Assembly: GCF_019599265.1 (NCBI RefSeq)
Contig: NZ_JAHZTC010000030.1
Span: forward strand, 1 to 38,143
DNA length: 38,143 bases
Reading direction: 5' to 3'
From: Pontibacter sp. HSC-14F20
GTDB taxonomy: Bacteria; Bacteroidota; Bacteroidia; Cytophagales; Hymenobacteraceae
Shown here: piece after piece, positions 23,983 through 32,722 of the stretch
Layout: the number at the start of each line of letters is the position of its first letter
Numbering within the stretch: position 1 is the first letter of the stretch
Notes under the pieces: model-generated
The model's database searches: none
What the model was told of the DNA's origin: nothing
What the model saw: the letters and a program-made list of their open reading frames with translations, nothing else
Translations under genes and position numbers: made by a program

Positions 23983-24165
23983 ATGGAAAATAAATTTCAG
24001 GAAGGGGCCACTGTCTTTGCCAGAGAAAACCCTTCGCATAGTTTACAAGTGAGGCGTTATGCCAAACGCATTTACTATTGCACTGATCCTGCAAACCCTT
24101 TAAACAAAGACCAAGTGTATTATGAGCGGGAACTCATGCAAATCGATATGAAAACAATACACTAA
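23983..24165 (+). CDS. Small conserved-looking protein (60 aa), possible SH3-like fold
   Basis: Reading from the Met at 23983 gives MENKFQEGATVFARENPSH, then LQVRRYAKRIYYCTDPANP and VYYERELM. The order (FxxGxxVxA, VRRY..RIYYC, VYYERELM) resembles small Bacteroidota proteins of unknown function that look like single beta barrels. A longer reading from 23872 overlaps the previous gene and is unlikely. The start is 10 bp after the upstream stop. Confidence 0.6.
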   Translation: MENKFQEGATVFARENPSHSLQVRRYAKRIYYCTDPANPLNKDQVYYERELMQIDMKTIH

Positions 24166-24390
24166 TTAAAGAGGCTTTCATCTTAAAGTAGCTTGTAGAA
24201 ACGCTGTATATGCGCTTTAGAAGTTATCTGTCCTCTCCGTAATGATGTGTACTTGCTTCCTGTTGTTAAATTATGCCCTTGTTGCTGCAAGAAGCTGCCT
24301 GTAGAAGTCCCATCTCTTTTTTCTTTTACTAATGTTCCTTGTCTACCACCGTTCCCTGGGGAATGAAGTCGCTCAGCCTTAGGGGTAAAT

Positions 24391-24757
24391 CAGGAAAAGG
24401 CACAGTTGGTTAGCAACAAAACGCATTATGCCCCACATGACCCTGATGCCCGCATCGCTGTTAAGCCAGGAAAGACAAGAAAACTTAACTACCAGGGCAG
24501 TAGATACGGCACAGGGTGTGATCTCTCCGATACAGGCCGATTTTGCACCTGGCCGGGACAGCCCGGATCTGCCCAACCTAACCGAGCAGGTGCAGAGCCG
24601 ACTGCTAACTGATGGGCTGTACATGCAGGACCTGTTGGCTGATACCGGGTAATCGAATGGGTCGAACCAATACTTTCTGGTGCGGCTGGGGATTACCGCC
24701 TGGATCCCGGAGTTTGGCATGTACAAGTCCGAGACAGTAGACTTTCTGAGCGAGTAG
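24391..24757 (+). pseudogene. Relic of an IS1182-like transposase
   Basis: The stretch VSNKTHYAPHDPDARIAVKPGK then LNYQG is read in one frame. After a shift near 24495 the next frame gives AVDTAQGVISPIQADFAPGRDS, LPNLTEQVQ and LLADTG, a stop at 24650-24652, then LGITAWIPEFGMYKSE and a further stop. DPDARI-x-VKPGK and I-x-x-IQAD followed by LLADTG match the middle of IS1182-group DDE transposases. Both ends are missing, so the copy is dead. No terminal repeats could be placed. Confidence 0.65.
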
Positions 24758-25207
24758 AAGGAGAAAAATTTATGCTGGTTCAGGGGCTGGCCTCTTATGA
24801 GCAGAAATCATGCAGCCAAGGGACTAAGCGAAATAGTAATGCTGAACTATTGCTAGCTGTTGATCTGGAGAATGGTCAGCATGAACTCAGCAAGGCTATT
24901 CAAGACGGCAAGCCACTCAGCAAGATTGAAATGATGAGCATGTTTGGCGCCAATAACGGGCTATACTAACCCACTCGTGCAGTACTGGATTTCCAATTGT
25001 CAACTTATTCCGTATAGTCTCCCAACGGTGGTTGGCTAAACGGAACCGGACTTACGAAAACGCTTTATATTGCACAATTCCATAAAGGCTTTATCTGTTT
25101 CCGTGTATCAAAAATCTGTTTCTGCCATGCCCAACCCATGTTCCGAAGTAGCGGATAAAACCATACAGCATGTACAAACGCTCCTTTCCAATGACAAGTA
25201 TGGACAC
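24758..25207. other. About 450 bp of eroded sequence
   Basis: A 65-codon frame at 24772-24969 and a 40-codon frame at 25127 exist but neither shows family motifs. The first may include more of the damaged transposase. Nothing else is supported. Confidence 0.35.
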
Positions 25208-25237
25208 AAAAAAACGGCTGACCTTGTGGGCCAGCCG
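25208..25237 (-). terminator. Terminator of the zinc-protease-like lipoprotein gene
   Basis: On the minus strand CGGCTGGCC, loop CACAA, GGTCAGCCG (9 bp with one G-U pair) is followed by seven T residues. It starts about 20 bp beyond the stop of the gene at 25258. Confidence 0.88.
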
Positions 25238-25257
25238 CTTCTATAGTTTAACACGAA

Positions 25258-26391
25258 CTACTGTACATAAACAGTAGCCGGAGTTACAATATTGCCCACG
25301 TTAGCCACAAAGTACTGATGCGCTTCTTCAATGCTCATGATATGGCCCTGCTTCTGGGCACTTGCAGCCAACTCAAAACCTAATTGAGCAGCGGCCATAC
25401 GCTGTGCTGGTGTGCCATGGTGGCCAGAGCTGGCAAAGCCACAGTCACCGATCTGGAAGAACAAGTTGAAGAACTGCTCCACACGCTTGCTGTTGTAAGT
25501 AGCACCCCGCTTGTGCGTCATGTAGTAAGCAGCCAGGAAGTCGGCTTCCAGTTCTGTATAGCGGGTATCTTCTGAAGGATCGCTTGCAGCGCCTCCATTG
25601 GGGTACCATACATCATAATTTTTAAACTGGATCTGGTGTGCCCACTCATGCGCCAAGATACCTGTCCAGACAATGTCGGCTTCTACGCCGGACTCAGCTA
25701 CCAGCTGCACCAAACCATCGCCGATCACAATCAATTGGTCATAGCTGGTTGCGAAGCCATCAAGCGAGAAGTATGGGGATTCCGGTAGAAGTGGTGACTT
25801 GGCATTATCTGCCAGCAACATATCAGCATATGCATAAGCTATCTCACGTGTATCAACGCCAACAATGAAATTTTCCATCATGTCAGCAAGGGCGTCGCGA
25901 TTATTGAGCGTAGCGCCATGCTGACCATTCACCGTGATTTCGTTCGGCATGCCCCAGAACTTTGCCAGTTCTCGCGCACGCTTGGTCACGAGTTGTGTGT
26001 ACTCACCATTGGCACCAAAATACTGCGGTCCCCTGTCCAAGTAAACAGAGTAAAGTTGGTTAAGCGTGGAATACAAACTGTAATTTCCGTAGGCTATCGG
26101 ATCAGCTACAAGAGGCGCAGCGTACTTGCGCTGAACAGCCACAAACTGTGTATTGGAGCATTCGCTTGGGGCTACAGCCTCGCCTACGATAGCGTTTCTC
26201 AGGTTCTCGCTCATCGGACCAAAGTCGGTCGGCAACTTAATGGCGAATTTATCCTGGCCCGTGGCCAGACTCACTGCATTCTGTGATGAAACGGCTTTCA
26301 TGTCCATTTCTTCCATCTCATTCTCGCAAGAAACAGCTAAGAACGTAATTCCACCGCAAAGCAGTGCCATAGTAAGTGATCGTAACCTCAT
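25258..26391 (-). CDS. Lipoprotein with HEWAH zinc-metalloprotease motif
   Basis: This 377-residue protein has a lipoprotein signal MRLRSLTMALLCGGITFLAVSC (lipid on Cys22). The centre holds ILAHEWAHQIQ (HExxH at 248-252) and, about 30 residues on, YTELEADFLAAYYM (Glu280, Glu282, Asp284), the pair of motifs seen in zincins of the YpfJ-like neutral metallopeptidase group. It is thus probably an active zinc peptidase anchored in the cell envelope; the substrate is unknown. Its 5' region ends 180 bp before an IS256-type element that points away from it, so native upstream control sequences may have been cut. Confidence 0.8.
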   Translation of the reverse strand: MRLRSLTMALLCGGITFLAVSCENEMEEMDMKAVSSQNAVSLATGQDKFAIKLPTDFGPMSENLRNAIVGEAVAPSECSNTQFVAVQRKYAAPLVADPIAYGNYSLYSTLNQLYSVYLDRGPQYFGANGEYTQLVTKRARELAKFWGMPNEITVNGQHGATLNNRDALADMMENFIVGVDTREIAYAYADMLLADNAKSPLLPESPYFSLDGFATSYDQLIVIGDGLVQLVAESGVEADIVWTGILAHEWAHQIQFKNYDVWYPNGGAASDPSEDTRYTELEADFLAAYYMTHKRGATYNSKRVEQFFNLFFQIGDCGFASSGHHGTPAQRMAAAQLGFELAASAQKQGHIMSIEEAHQYFVANVGNIVTPATVYVQ

Positions 26392-26562
26392 AATCTGTAG
26401 TTAAAGTGTGTGATAGGAAAGAGTTTTTGAGTTGTTTTAGTTCTAAATATACTAATAAATATTCAAGAAGACCCAGGAGCTGAGTTTATATTTAAAACTT
26501 ATCCATTAGTTTGTGTAGTTAAAACCATATGAAATTTAACCATTTAAAATGAGATAAAATCA

Positions 26563-26570
26563 TCAACAAA
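26563..26570. repeat. Target site duplication, left copy
   Basis: TCAACAAA abuts the left inverted repeat and recurs at 27959-27966 beyond the right one. Confidence 0.85.
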
Positions 26571-26628
26571 GAGGGTGTAATGCTAACTGTGTCAAGGGTT
26601 TTTGAGTAATACCTTTAACGCAGAACAC

Positions 26629-27852
26629 ATGGAAGAAAAAAACGGCTTGGATCTGGACAAGATCAAGCGCCAGTTCCTGGAAGAGTTCCGGACCGGCAAA
26701 CCCACCTTCGGCAAAGACTGCGCCCTTGGCCCCCTGCTGAAACACTTCTTGGAAGCCGCCCTGGACGCGGAGATGGATCTGCATCTGGACGCCGAGCAGC
26801 GGGCGAAGGGCAACCGGCGCAATGGCAAGATCTCGAAGCAAGTCCGCACCTCAGACGGCGTGATTGAAATAGAATCCTCCCGCGACCGCTCGGCAGGCTT
26901 CGAGCCGCAGATCATCAAAAAACGGGAAACGGTGCTGGCCGAAAACCTCGAGCCCCGGATTTTAAGCATGTACGGCCTGGGCATGAGCCTGCGGGACATC
27001 TCCTCGCACCTGAAAGAGATGTACGACATGGACATTTCCCATGACACGCTGGCTGCCCTGACCGAGAAGATCGTGCCCCAGGTCAAGGAGTGGCAGGCAA
27101 GGCCGCTGGATAGGCTCTACTGCATCGTCTGGCTCGACGCCATGCACTACAAAGTCAGGCAAGAGGGGCGGGTGGTCTCCCGGGCCGTCTACAACATCCT
27201 GGGCATCGACCGCCATGGCCACAAGGAGCTGCTGGGCGTGTACGTCTCGGAGAGCGAAGGGGCCACTTTCTGGCTCAGTGTGCTCACCGACCTGCAGCAG
27301 CGGGGTGTTGCCGACATGCTCATCGCCTGCATCGATAACCTGAAGGGCTTTGCCGAGGCCATCAGCAGTGTCTTTCCTCAAACCGAGGTGCAGAGCTGCA
27401 TTGTCCACCAGATAAGAAACAGTATCAAGTATGTGGCCCACAAGGACCAGAAGGAGTTCATGCGGGACCTGAAGCCCGTGTACCGGGCTGAGTCAAAAGA
27501 ACTGGCCGAGCTGCGACTGCTGGAGCTGGAGGAGAAGTGGGGTAAAAAGTATCCGAAGGTGCTCGAGAGCTGGCAGCGGAACTGGGAGAAGCTGAGCACG
27601 TACTTTAAGTACACCGAGCCAATCCGCCACCCGATCTACACCACCAACACGATCGAGGGCTTTCATCGCCAGGTGCGGAAAGTAACCAAAACAAAGGGAG
27701 CTTTCCCCTCGGACATGGCCTTGCTGAAGCTGATCTACCTTTCCCACCAGAACATCAGCAAAAAATGGGTCATGTCGCTAAGTAACTGGAGCCAGACGGC
27801 CCAGCAGCTCTCCATCTGGTTCGGGGACAGGATGCAGCTGGACTTGAAGTGA
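26629..27852 (+). CDS. IS256-family transposase
   Basis: This is a 407-residue mutator-type DDE transposase. Motifs in order: LKHFLEAALDAEMDLHLD and RRNGKISKQVRTSDG near the start; first Asp in YCIVWLDAMHYKVR; second Asp in IACIDNLKGFAEAI, followed by CIVHQIRNS; catalytic Glu in TTNTIEGFHRQVRK. The ATG at 26629 is chosen; a TTG at 26602 would add nine residues. The frame is undamaged, so the element could move. It is more GC-rich than the DNA around it, which suggests a separate origin. Confidence 0.95.
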   Translation: MEEKNGLDLDKIKRQFLEEFRTGKPTFGKDCALGPLLKHFLEAALDAEMDLHLDAEQRAKGNRRNGKISKQVRTSDGVIEIESSRDRSAGFEPQIIKKRETVLAENLEPRILSMYGLGMSLRDISSHLKEMYDMDISHDTLAALTEKIVPQVKEWQARPLDRLYCIVWLDAMHYKVRQEGRVVSRAVYNILGIDRHGHKELLGVYVSESEGATFWLSVLTDLQQRGVADMLIACIDNLKGFAEAISSVFPQTEVQSCIVHQIRNSIKYVAHKDQKEFMRDLKPVYRAESKELAELRLLELEEKWGKKYPKVLESWQRNWEKLSTYFKYTEPIRHPIYTTNTIEGFHRQVRKVTKTKGAFPSDMALLKLIYLSHQNISKKWVMSLSNWSQTAQQLSIWFGDRMQLDLK

Positions 27853-27870
27853 GAAGCACTTCAAAAGTTT

Positions 27871-27914
27871 GGCCCTGTTGCTGTAAGGACTTACGCCAGT
27901 ACACCAACAGGGCC
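27871..27914 (+). terminator. Hairpin at the 3' end of the IS256 element
   Basis: GGCCCTGTTG (27871-27880) pairs with CAACAGGGCC (27905-27914), with a smaller GTAAG/CTTAC hairpin nested inside. It lies between the transposase stop and the right inverted repeat and may end transcription or block read-through. There is no T run. Confidence 0.55.
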
Positions 27915-27958
27915 AGTATATAGAAATATAGAGATGACACAGTTTAGATTACAATCCC

Positions 27959-27966
27959 TCAACAAA
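27959..27966. repeat. Target site duplication, right copy
   Basis: TCAACAAA follows directly on the right inverted repeat; identical to 26563-26570. Confidence 0.85.
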
Positions 27967-28065
27967 CATGGGTCTGTCCTTCTACATCACTTTATACCAC
28001 ATTTCAATGCCATACCCCACAGCTGATTGCAAACATGGATTGATTCCCCTACGGACTACTACAGT

Positions 28066-28101
28066 AAAAAGCCGCTTCATATCAAATGGAGCGGCTTTTT
28101 T
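28066..28101. terminator. Bidirectional terminator between the IS and the HxlR gene
   Basis: AAAAAGCCGCTTCAT (28066-28080) pairs with 28086-28100 (one G-U pair) around ATCAA and ends in a T run. It lies about 150 bp past the stop of the minus-strand regulator gene. Confidence 0.85.
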
Positions 28102-28253
28102 ATGTTTGATTATTAACTCTTTGTGTTGATTTTCCTTATTGTGCCACTAAGTATCGCACTTCTTCAATTACATCTCCCTATCACCTTATTCAATTTTCAG
28201 CGCTTCATTTATAGAATACAGAATTTGCGTTCTCCAACATGCTTACCTCAGGA

Positions 28254-28604
28254 TTATTCCTTTTCAAAAATCTTCTTCCGGTGGTTGAGTCCCCACCCCT
28301 TCAAGGCTTCGATGATCGGTGTTAAGGTATCGGCATAGGGTTCCGGTTTATAGAGGATCTTCACCGGGTAGTCATTTATTACCACCCTTTTAATTAGTTG
28401 GTGCTGCTCCAGGTCCTTGAGTTCCTTGGCCAGCACCTTTGGGGTAACTCCGGGAATACTCTCCTGTATATCAGTGAACCGCTCATTGCCCGTCATCACC
28501 GAAATGATGATGGGCAGCTTCCATTTGCCATTAATCACCTCGATCGCATCCCGCACCGGCTTTACCGTGTCCAGGCAGGACAGGTATCCCATTTTATTCG
28601 CCAT
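28254..28604 (-). CDS. HxlR family winged-helix transcriptional regulator
   Basis: This 116-residue protein carries the single HxlR domain: CLDTVKPVRDAIEVINGKWKLPIIISV, then RFTDIQESIPGVTPKVLAKELKDLEQHQLIKR and the wing VKILYKPEPYADTLTPIIEALKGWG. A Cys at residue 10 sits where redox- or aldehyde-sensing members keep one. It is divergent from the flavin oxidoreductase cluster, with paired 7-bp half-sites in the shared promoter region, so it probably controls that cluster and itself. Confidence 0.93.
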   Translation of the reverse strand: MANKMGYLSCLDTVKPVRDAIEVINGKWKLPIIISVMTGNERFTDIQESIPGVTPKVLAKELKDLEQHQLIKRVVINDYPVKILYKPEPYADTLTPIIEALKGWGLNHRKKIFEKE

Positions 28605-28627
28605 AAGCCGTCCATTTAAAGTATTTC

Positions 28628-28662
28628 ACTTTCCTTTGGGAAAGTACTATACAAAGGAAAGT
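28628..28662. promoter_or_regulatory. Operator candidate for the HxlR regulator
   Basis: ACTTTCC (28628-28634), spacer TTTG, GGAAAGT (28639-28645) form a perfect 7-bp-arm palindrome. A third half-site GGAAAGT lies at 28656-28662, 17 bp from the previous one. The block lies 24 bp from the regulator start and just upstream of the -7 box of the divergent cluster, a position fit for control of both. Confidence 0.6.
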
Positions 28663-28671
28663 AATTAACCG

Positions 28672-28679
28672 TAAATTTG
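28672..28679 (+). promoter_or_regulatory. -7 promoter box of the flavin oxidoreductase cluster
   Basis: TAAATTTG fits TAnnTTTG. No TTTG is present at the right distance upstream, where the third operator half-site lies, which suits a regulated promoter. It implies a leader of roughly 175 nt before the start at 28859, in which I see no clear structure. Confidence 0.5.
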
Positions 28680-28858
28680 CAACAGCTTAAGCAACTGATG
28701 CACAACAATTATGCAAGGGGGAACTGGGGAGTTGACTTCCGCTACACTATTCCAGCTATTGGTTCGCACAGCGGATAAGCAAAGGCCAGGTAACGGTTCA
28801 AAAAGTGACCGATTGCCGTCCTAAAGCATTTAAAGGTATTATTTCATAGTAATTACCC

Positions 28859-30211
28859 ATGAGTACAGATAACAAGAAACAAATGCACATCATAGCCCAG
28901 CTACCCAGCGGGCAAGGCATTGAGCAGGGCGGCTGGCGCTGGCCAGGCGCAGATAAGGCGGCCTTTATCAACGAGGACGTCTATGTGAAAGGAGCGCAAC
29001 TGGCCGAAAAAGGAAAACTGGACGGCTTCTTTCTAACCGATAGTCCGGGTATCTACGTTGATATGACCAAAATGCCTCCCCATCATAGCCTGGACCCTTT
29101 GATGCTCACAGCCCTGATGGCGAAGGCAACGGAGCATATTGGATTGATCACCACCATGTCTACCTCCCTGCATGAACCCTACAACATTGCCAGAGCGATG
29201 CGCTCGCTGGATTTGATGAGTAAAGGACGGGCTGGCTGGAACGTAGTCACCACAGGTGCTGCCCCGGTACTGCTCAATTACTATCCAGAAATCTTGAACC
29301 ATGACGAGAAACATGCCCGGTCCACCGAGGTATGGGAAGCAGTGTTGAAGCTATGGGGAAGCTGGCACAAAGACGCCCTGAAATTAGACGTTGAGACTGG
29401 TTTGTTTGCAGATAGCAGCCTGATCCAGCCCATCAACTACAAAGGCAAGTATGTGACAACAAGGGGACCCATCAATATGCCACCCTCACAGCAGGGCATG
29501 CCGGTGATCTTCACCGCAGGTGGTGGAAATTATGGGTATGAGTTTGCGACTACAAAAGCAGATGCCATGTACAGCAACCCTCCTACCCTGGAGTATGCTA
29601 TCGCCTTCTGGAAATCCATGGCAGCCAGTATCAGGCAAGCCGGCAGAAACCCGGATCAATTCACGGTTTTCAACGGCATTGGCGTTTCCATTGCTTCCTC
29701 TGAGAAAGAAGCGTTGGAAAGAAGGGCCGCCCTGGATGAGTTGGGCGATCCGAAATCCAGGTGGCAGTACCTGGGCTATATGCTCAACATTCCCACATCA
29801 GGTATCGATCCAGACAAACCTATCCCGGCTGAGCTTCTGAAAAGAGCCTATCCTTCTCCCTCGGACCAACGCTCCCAATATGCCTACGACCTGGTAAAGA
29901 AGGGCTTCACCGTCCGGGAGGTGCTGGCGCATGGCCCCATCAACTACCATCCTATCTTTTTGGGTACACCGGAGAGTATTGCGGACAAATTCCAGCAGTG
30001 GTTTGAGGCCGGCGTAGGCAATGGCTTCAGCGTGGTGCCTGATTCCGGCCTGGACTCTCTAACCGATTTTGTGGAACAGGTAGTGCCTATTCTGCAAAAG
30101 AGAGGCTTGCTGCGTACAGCGTATATCGGCTCCACACTACGCGAACACCTGGGTTTACCCTACCAGAATGGCTTGCCTGAACAGAAAGTAATCGCCACAT
30201 CGGCCAAGTAG
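28859..30211 (+). CDS. NtaA/DmoA-type FMN-dependent monooxygenase (luciferase-like)
   Basis: This 450-residue enzyme belongs to the two-component flavin monooxygenases that take reduced FMN from a partner reductase and oxidise a small substrate. Marks include the start MHIIAQLPSGQGIEQGGWRWPGAD, HHSLDPLMLTALMAKATEHIGL, the long SLDLMSKGRAGWNVVTT (typical of the NtaA/SnaA/DszA group) and PVIFTAGGGNYGYEFA. The length is usual for that group, longer than ordinary luciferase-like proteins. It is the first gene of a three-gene run, and the substrate is not evident. No flavin reductase is present in the cluster. Confidence 0.93.
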   Translation: MSTDNKKQMHIIAQLPSGQGIEQGGWRWPGADKAAFINEDVYVKGAQLAEKGKLDGFFLTDSPGIYVDMTKMPPHHSLDPLMLTALMAKATEHIGLITTMSTSLHEPYNIARAMRSLDLMSKGRAGWNVVTTGAAPVLLNYYPEILNHDEKHARSTEVWEAVLKLWGSWHKDALKLDVETGLFADSSLIQPINYKGKYVTTRGPINMPPSQQGMPVIFTAGGGNYGYEFATTKADAMYSNPPTLEYAIAFWKSMAASIRQAGRNPDQFTVFNGIGVSIASSEKEALERRAALDELGDPKSRWQYLGYMLNIPTSGIDPDKPIPAELLKRAYPSPSDQRSQYAYDLVKKGFTVREVLAHGPINYHPIFLGTPESIADKFQQWFEAGVGNGFSVVPDSGLDSLTDFVEQVVPILQKRGLLRTAYIGSTLREHLGLPYQNGLPEQKVIATSAK

Positions 30212-30232
30212 AAATATTTAAATTAATAGAAC

Positions 30233-30973
30233 ATGAAAATCGGAATCATAGGGACAGGTGCTATCGGAAGCATCCTTGCTAGTAAACTCTCTGCTGCAGG
30301 TCATCAGGTGAAGGTTACCAACACCCGGGATATGGCCACACTTAAAGAAATTGCAGCCAAATTAGGTGCTGAGGCGGCCACCATCGAGGACGTGGTAAAC
30401 GATGTGGAAGCCATCATTTTCTCCATTCCTTTCAAAGCGTACAAAGACCTGCCGAAAAATCTGCTTCAGAACGTGCCCCAGGAAGTTATTATCCTGGATA
30501 CCTCCAATTATTATCCTTTCCGGGACGGGGAGCTTGCTGGCTTAGAAGGCAGGACGGAAAGTGAATACATCTCTGAAATTTTGGGAAGACCGCTAATCAA
30601 GGTTTTCAATAACATCATGGAGTACACCCTGCAGCATAAAGGGAAAGCCGCCGGCGAAGAAGGCAGAATAGCTATTTCGGTAGCCGGCGATAACGCGGCG
30701 CATAAAAAAGTAGCCGCTGAATTGGTGGATGTGACGGGTTTTGATGCCGTTGACGGCGGCAGTCTTGCCGAATCCTGGAGACAGGAACCGGGTACGCCTG
30801 CCTATTGTACCGAACTGAATGCAGCAGAACTGCAGCAAGCGCTTGCTGCAGCCCAAAAAGGGAAAGGCCCAGTAGCCAGGGATGCCGTCATGCAGAAATT
30901 TCAAAGCTTCCCCCCTTTTCCTTCTCATGAGGAAGTGGTGGCCATCAATCGTTCGGCGGCCGCTGATATGTAG
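30233..30973 (+). CDS. NADP-binding, F420-dependent-reductase-like oxidoreductase
   Basis: This 246-residue protein has an N-terminal Rossmann domain beginning MKIGIIGTGAIGSILASKLSAAGHQV (GxGxxG at 7-12) with basic residues after beta 2 (TNTRD) that favour NADP. DTSNYYPFRDGEL and IKVFNNIMEYTL correspond to the substrate side of the F420_oxidored (FNO-like) family. In bacteria without F420 such proteins act as general NADP-linked reductases. It lies 21 bp after the monooxygenase gene and might recycle cofactor or act on the same substrate. Confidence 0.8.
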   Translation: MKIGIIGTGAIGSILASKLSAAGHQVKVTNTRDMATLKEIAAKLGAEAATIEDVVNDVEAIIFSIPFKAYKDLPKNLLQNVPQEVIILDTSNYYPFRDGELAGLEGRTESEYISEILGRPLIKVFNNIMEYTLQHKGKAAGEEGRIAISVAGDNAAHKKVAAELVDVTGFDAVDGGSLAESWRQEPGTPAYCTELNAAELQQALAAAQKGKGPVARDAVMQKFQSFPPFPSHEEVVAINRSAAADM

Positions 30974-31014
30974 CTATAGCCGGTAAACAGAAAGGACTCA
31001 GAATATCATTAACA

Positions 31015-32037
31015 ATGAAAATTATGGAGGATCAGAAAATAGCTTATTCCATTTTAGAACTTGCCATTGTTTCGCAGGGGGAAACCATACAGCAGACCCT
31101 GCATAATTCACTGGCATTGGCAAAAGAAGCGGAAGCACATCACTACAAACGCATTTGGTTTGCTGAGCATCATAACTCCGATAATATTGGCAGCAGCGCC
31201 ACCTCACTGCTGATGGGTTACGTGGCTGAAAACACCACCACCATCCGGGTGGGTTCAGGTGGTGTGATGCTTCCCAATCATTCGCCCTTAATTGTAGCCG
31301 AACAGTTTGGTACCCTGGCGCATTTATACCCTGGCCGCATTGACTTGGGTCTCGGAAGAGCGCCTGGCACCGACCAGGCAACGGCGCGTGCTATCCGGTC
31401 AGATTTTATGGAGGCTGCCCATTCTTTTCCCCGGGAAATAGAAAAGATCCAGCAGTATTTCTCCATTGAAAATAAAACTGCCAAAGTAAGGGCGCCCATT
31501 GCAGAAGGCACAGCTGTTCCGCTCTATGTATTGGGCTCGACGACCGACAGTTCGCATATAGCGGCTGAAAAGGGATTGCCTTATGCGTTTGCCAGTCATT
31601 TTGCATCCACGCATTTGCACAACGCCCTGCGGATCTACGAACAGGAATTCCAGCCTTCCGCGTCTTTACAAAAACCCTATACCATGGCCGGGGTGAATGT
31701 GATAGTGGCCGATACCGATAAGGAGGCCGAAAAGCTATTCACGTCACTGATCCGAATGTTTGTGGGGGTGTTAACAGGATCCCGGGACCCATTACAGCCA
31801 CCAACTGAAATGAGCGAAGAGTTGCAAGAAATATTGCAGCATCCCACTTTACAGCAGATGCTCCGGTATTCCTTTGTCGGTAGTAAGCAAACGGTCAAAA
31901 CGCAGATTCAGGGATTTCTGGCAGAAACGGGCGTGGATGAACTGATCACGGTGTCCACCATGTACAACCTGGATGACCGATTAAAATCTACCAGGCTCTT
32001 TGCAGAAATTATGAAGGAGCTAAACGAAGGCAAATAA
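31015..32037 (+). CDS. LLM class flavin-dependent oxidoreductase (MsnO8-like)
   Basis: This 340-residue TIM-barrel protein of the luciferase-like family shows RIWFAEHHNSDNIGSSATSLLMGYVAE near the start, IRVGSGGVMLPNHSPLIVAEQFGTLAHLYPGRIDLGLGRAPGTD (the hallmark block) and YVLGSTTDSSHIAAEKGLPYAFASHF. This matches the MsnO8 subgroup, distinct from the NtaA-type protein two genes earlier. The start could also be the Met three codons on. It is the last gene of the HxlR-linked cluster. Confidence 0.92.
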   Translation: MKIMEDQKIAYSILELAIVSQGETIQQTLHNSLALAKEAEAHHYKRIWFAEHHNSDNIGSSATSLLMGYVAENTTTIRVGSGGVMLPNHSPLIVAEQFGTLAHLYPGRIDLGLGRAPGTDQATARAIRSDFMEAAHSFPREIEKIQQYFSIENKTAKVRAPIAEGTAVPLYVLGSTTDSSHIAAEKGLPYAFASHFASTHLHNALRIYEQEFQPSASLQKPYTMAGVNVIVADTDKEAEKLFTSLIRMFVGVLTGSRDPLQPPTEMSEELQEILQHPTLQQMLRYSFVGSKQTVKTQIQGFLAETGVDELITVSTMYNLDDRLKSTRLFAEIMKELNEGK

Positions 32038-32722
32038 AACGTAAGGGAATAAAATATTAGCCGGCTATGCTCCTTCTGTGCTTTGGCCGTATTGGGACAG
32101 GATGAAGCAGCAGTTGTCAGCCGACACTAGAAACAACGGCATAAACTGTCCGCTTTATCGCGACGAGTCAGGCTTCATTTGAGCTACTATCTTATTGTAG
32201 CGGGCATTGCCACTGAACCGGCAGACTGTTTAGCAACAGCTTGTCCCATTTCACGGTAAATAAAGATATCCTCTGCCTAACGGCAAAACCGTGTTGTGTG
32301 CTTATTAAGATACTTTTTATAACTGAGAATTAACTCGTTCCGGTTATATAAACCTGTGCAGGTGCGGCTACATGAACAACAGTAAAGTTATCCCGAAATT
32401 CTCCGGATAAACTGTACGTGCGATAATGATGGGTAGAACACAAAGCGAAAGAGCAGGTGTACTGAGTTTGTTGAGAAAAAATCCAATGAGCCAACAATTG
32501 GAAAGCCTGACAGAACTTCTGATAGCGAAACTAGCCGTATGCCTATCAGGGATGGTATATTTTTACAATCCCTGAAACAGGTTTTGCAGTTATGGATAGT
32601 ATGAATCAAGTCCTGCCAGCAAACCCAGTAACCTGCATTCGAGGCGGTCTCATAGATAGGCTGGTGCTGAAGTTATAGATGAAGTACATGGTCAACCTTA
32701 CTCTTTTTTTAAGGGAAGAGGC
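32038..32722. other. About 685 bp without a supportable gene
   Basis: Frames here are short and without motifs. A stem CAGGGAT (32547-32553) with ATCCCTG (32568-32574) and a T-rich loop is the only structure I see. It lies between the convergent oxidoreductase cluster and the S41 peptidase gene and may contain decayed genes. Confidence 0.4.

Larger units (their letters stand above)
26571..27958 (+). mobile_element. Complete IS256-family insertion sequence
   Basis: The 1,388-bp element has 24-bp imperfect terminal inverted repeats (26571-26594 and 27935-27958, 18 of 24 positions matching when read inward, both ending TGTGTCA). An 8-bp target duplication TCAACAAA flanks it at 26563-26570 and 27959-27966. 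It carries one intact transposase gene. IS256-type elements of this size with 8-9 bp duplications fit exactly, and the intact duplication points to a recent insertion. Confidence 0.93.

Noticed and set aside
26962..27441. A 159-codon minus-strand frame inside the IS element
   Set aside because: It is the shadow of the GC-rich transposase gene; its His/Val/Asp-rich composition is typical of antisense frames.
30190..30211. ACATCGGCCAAGTAG, partly like the mnmE end, as a possible attachment site copy
   Set aside because: It is the normal coding end of the monooxygenase gene, has an extra base and differs at the 5' half; the likeness is chance.
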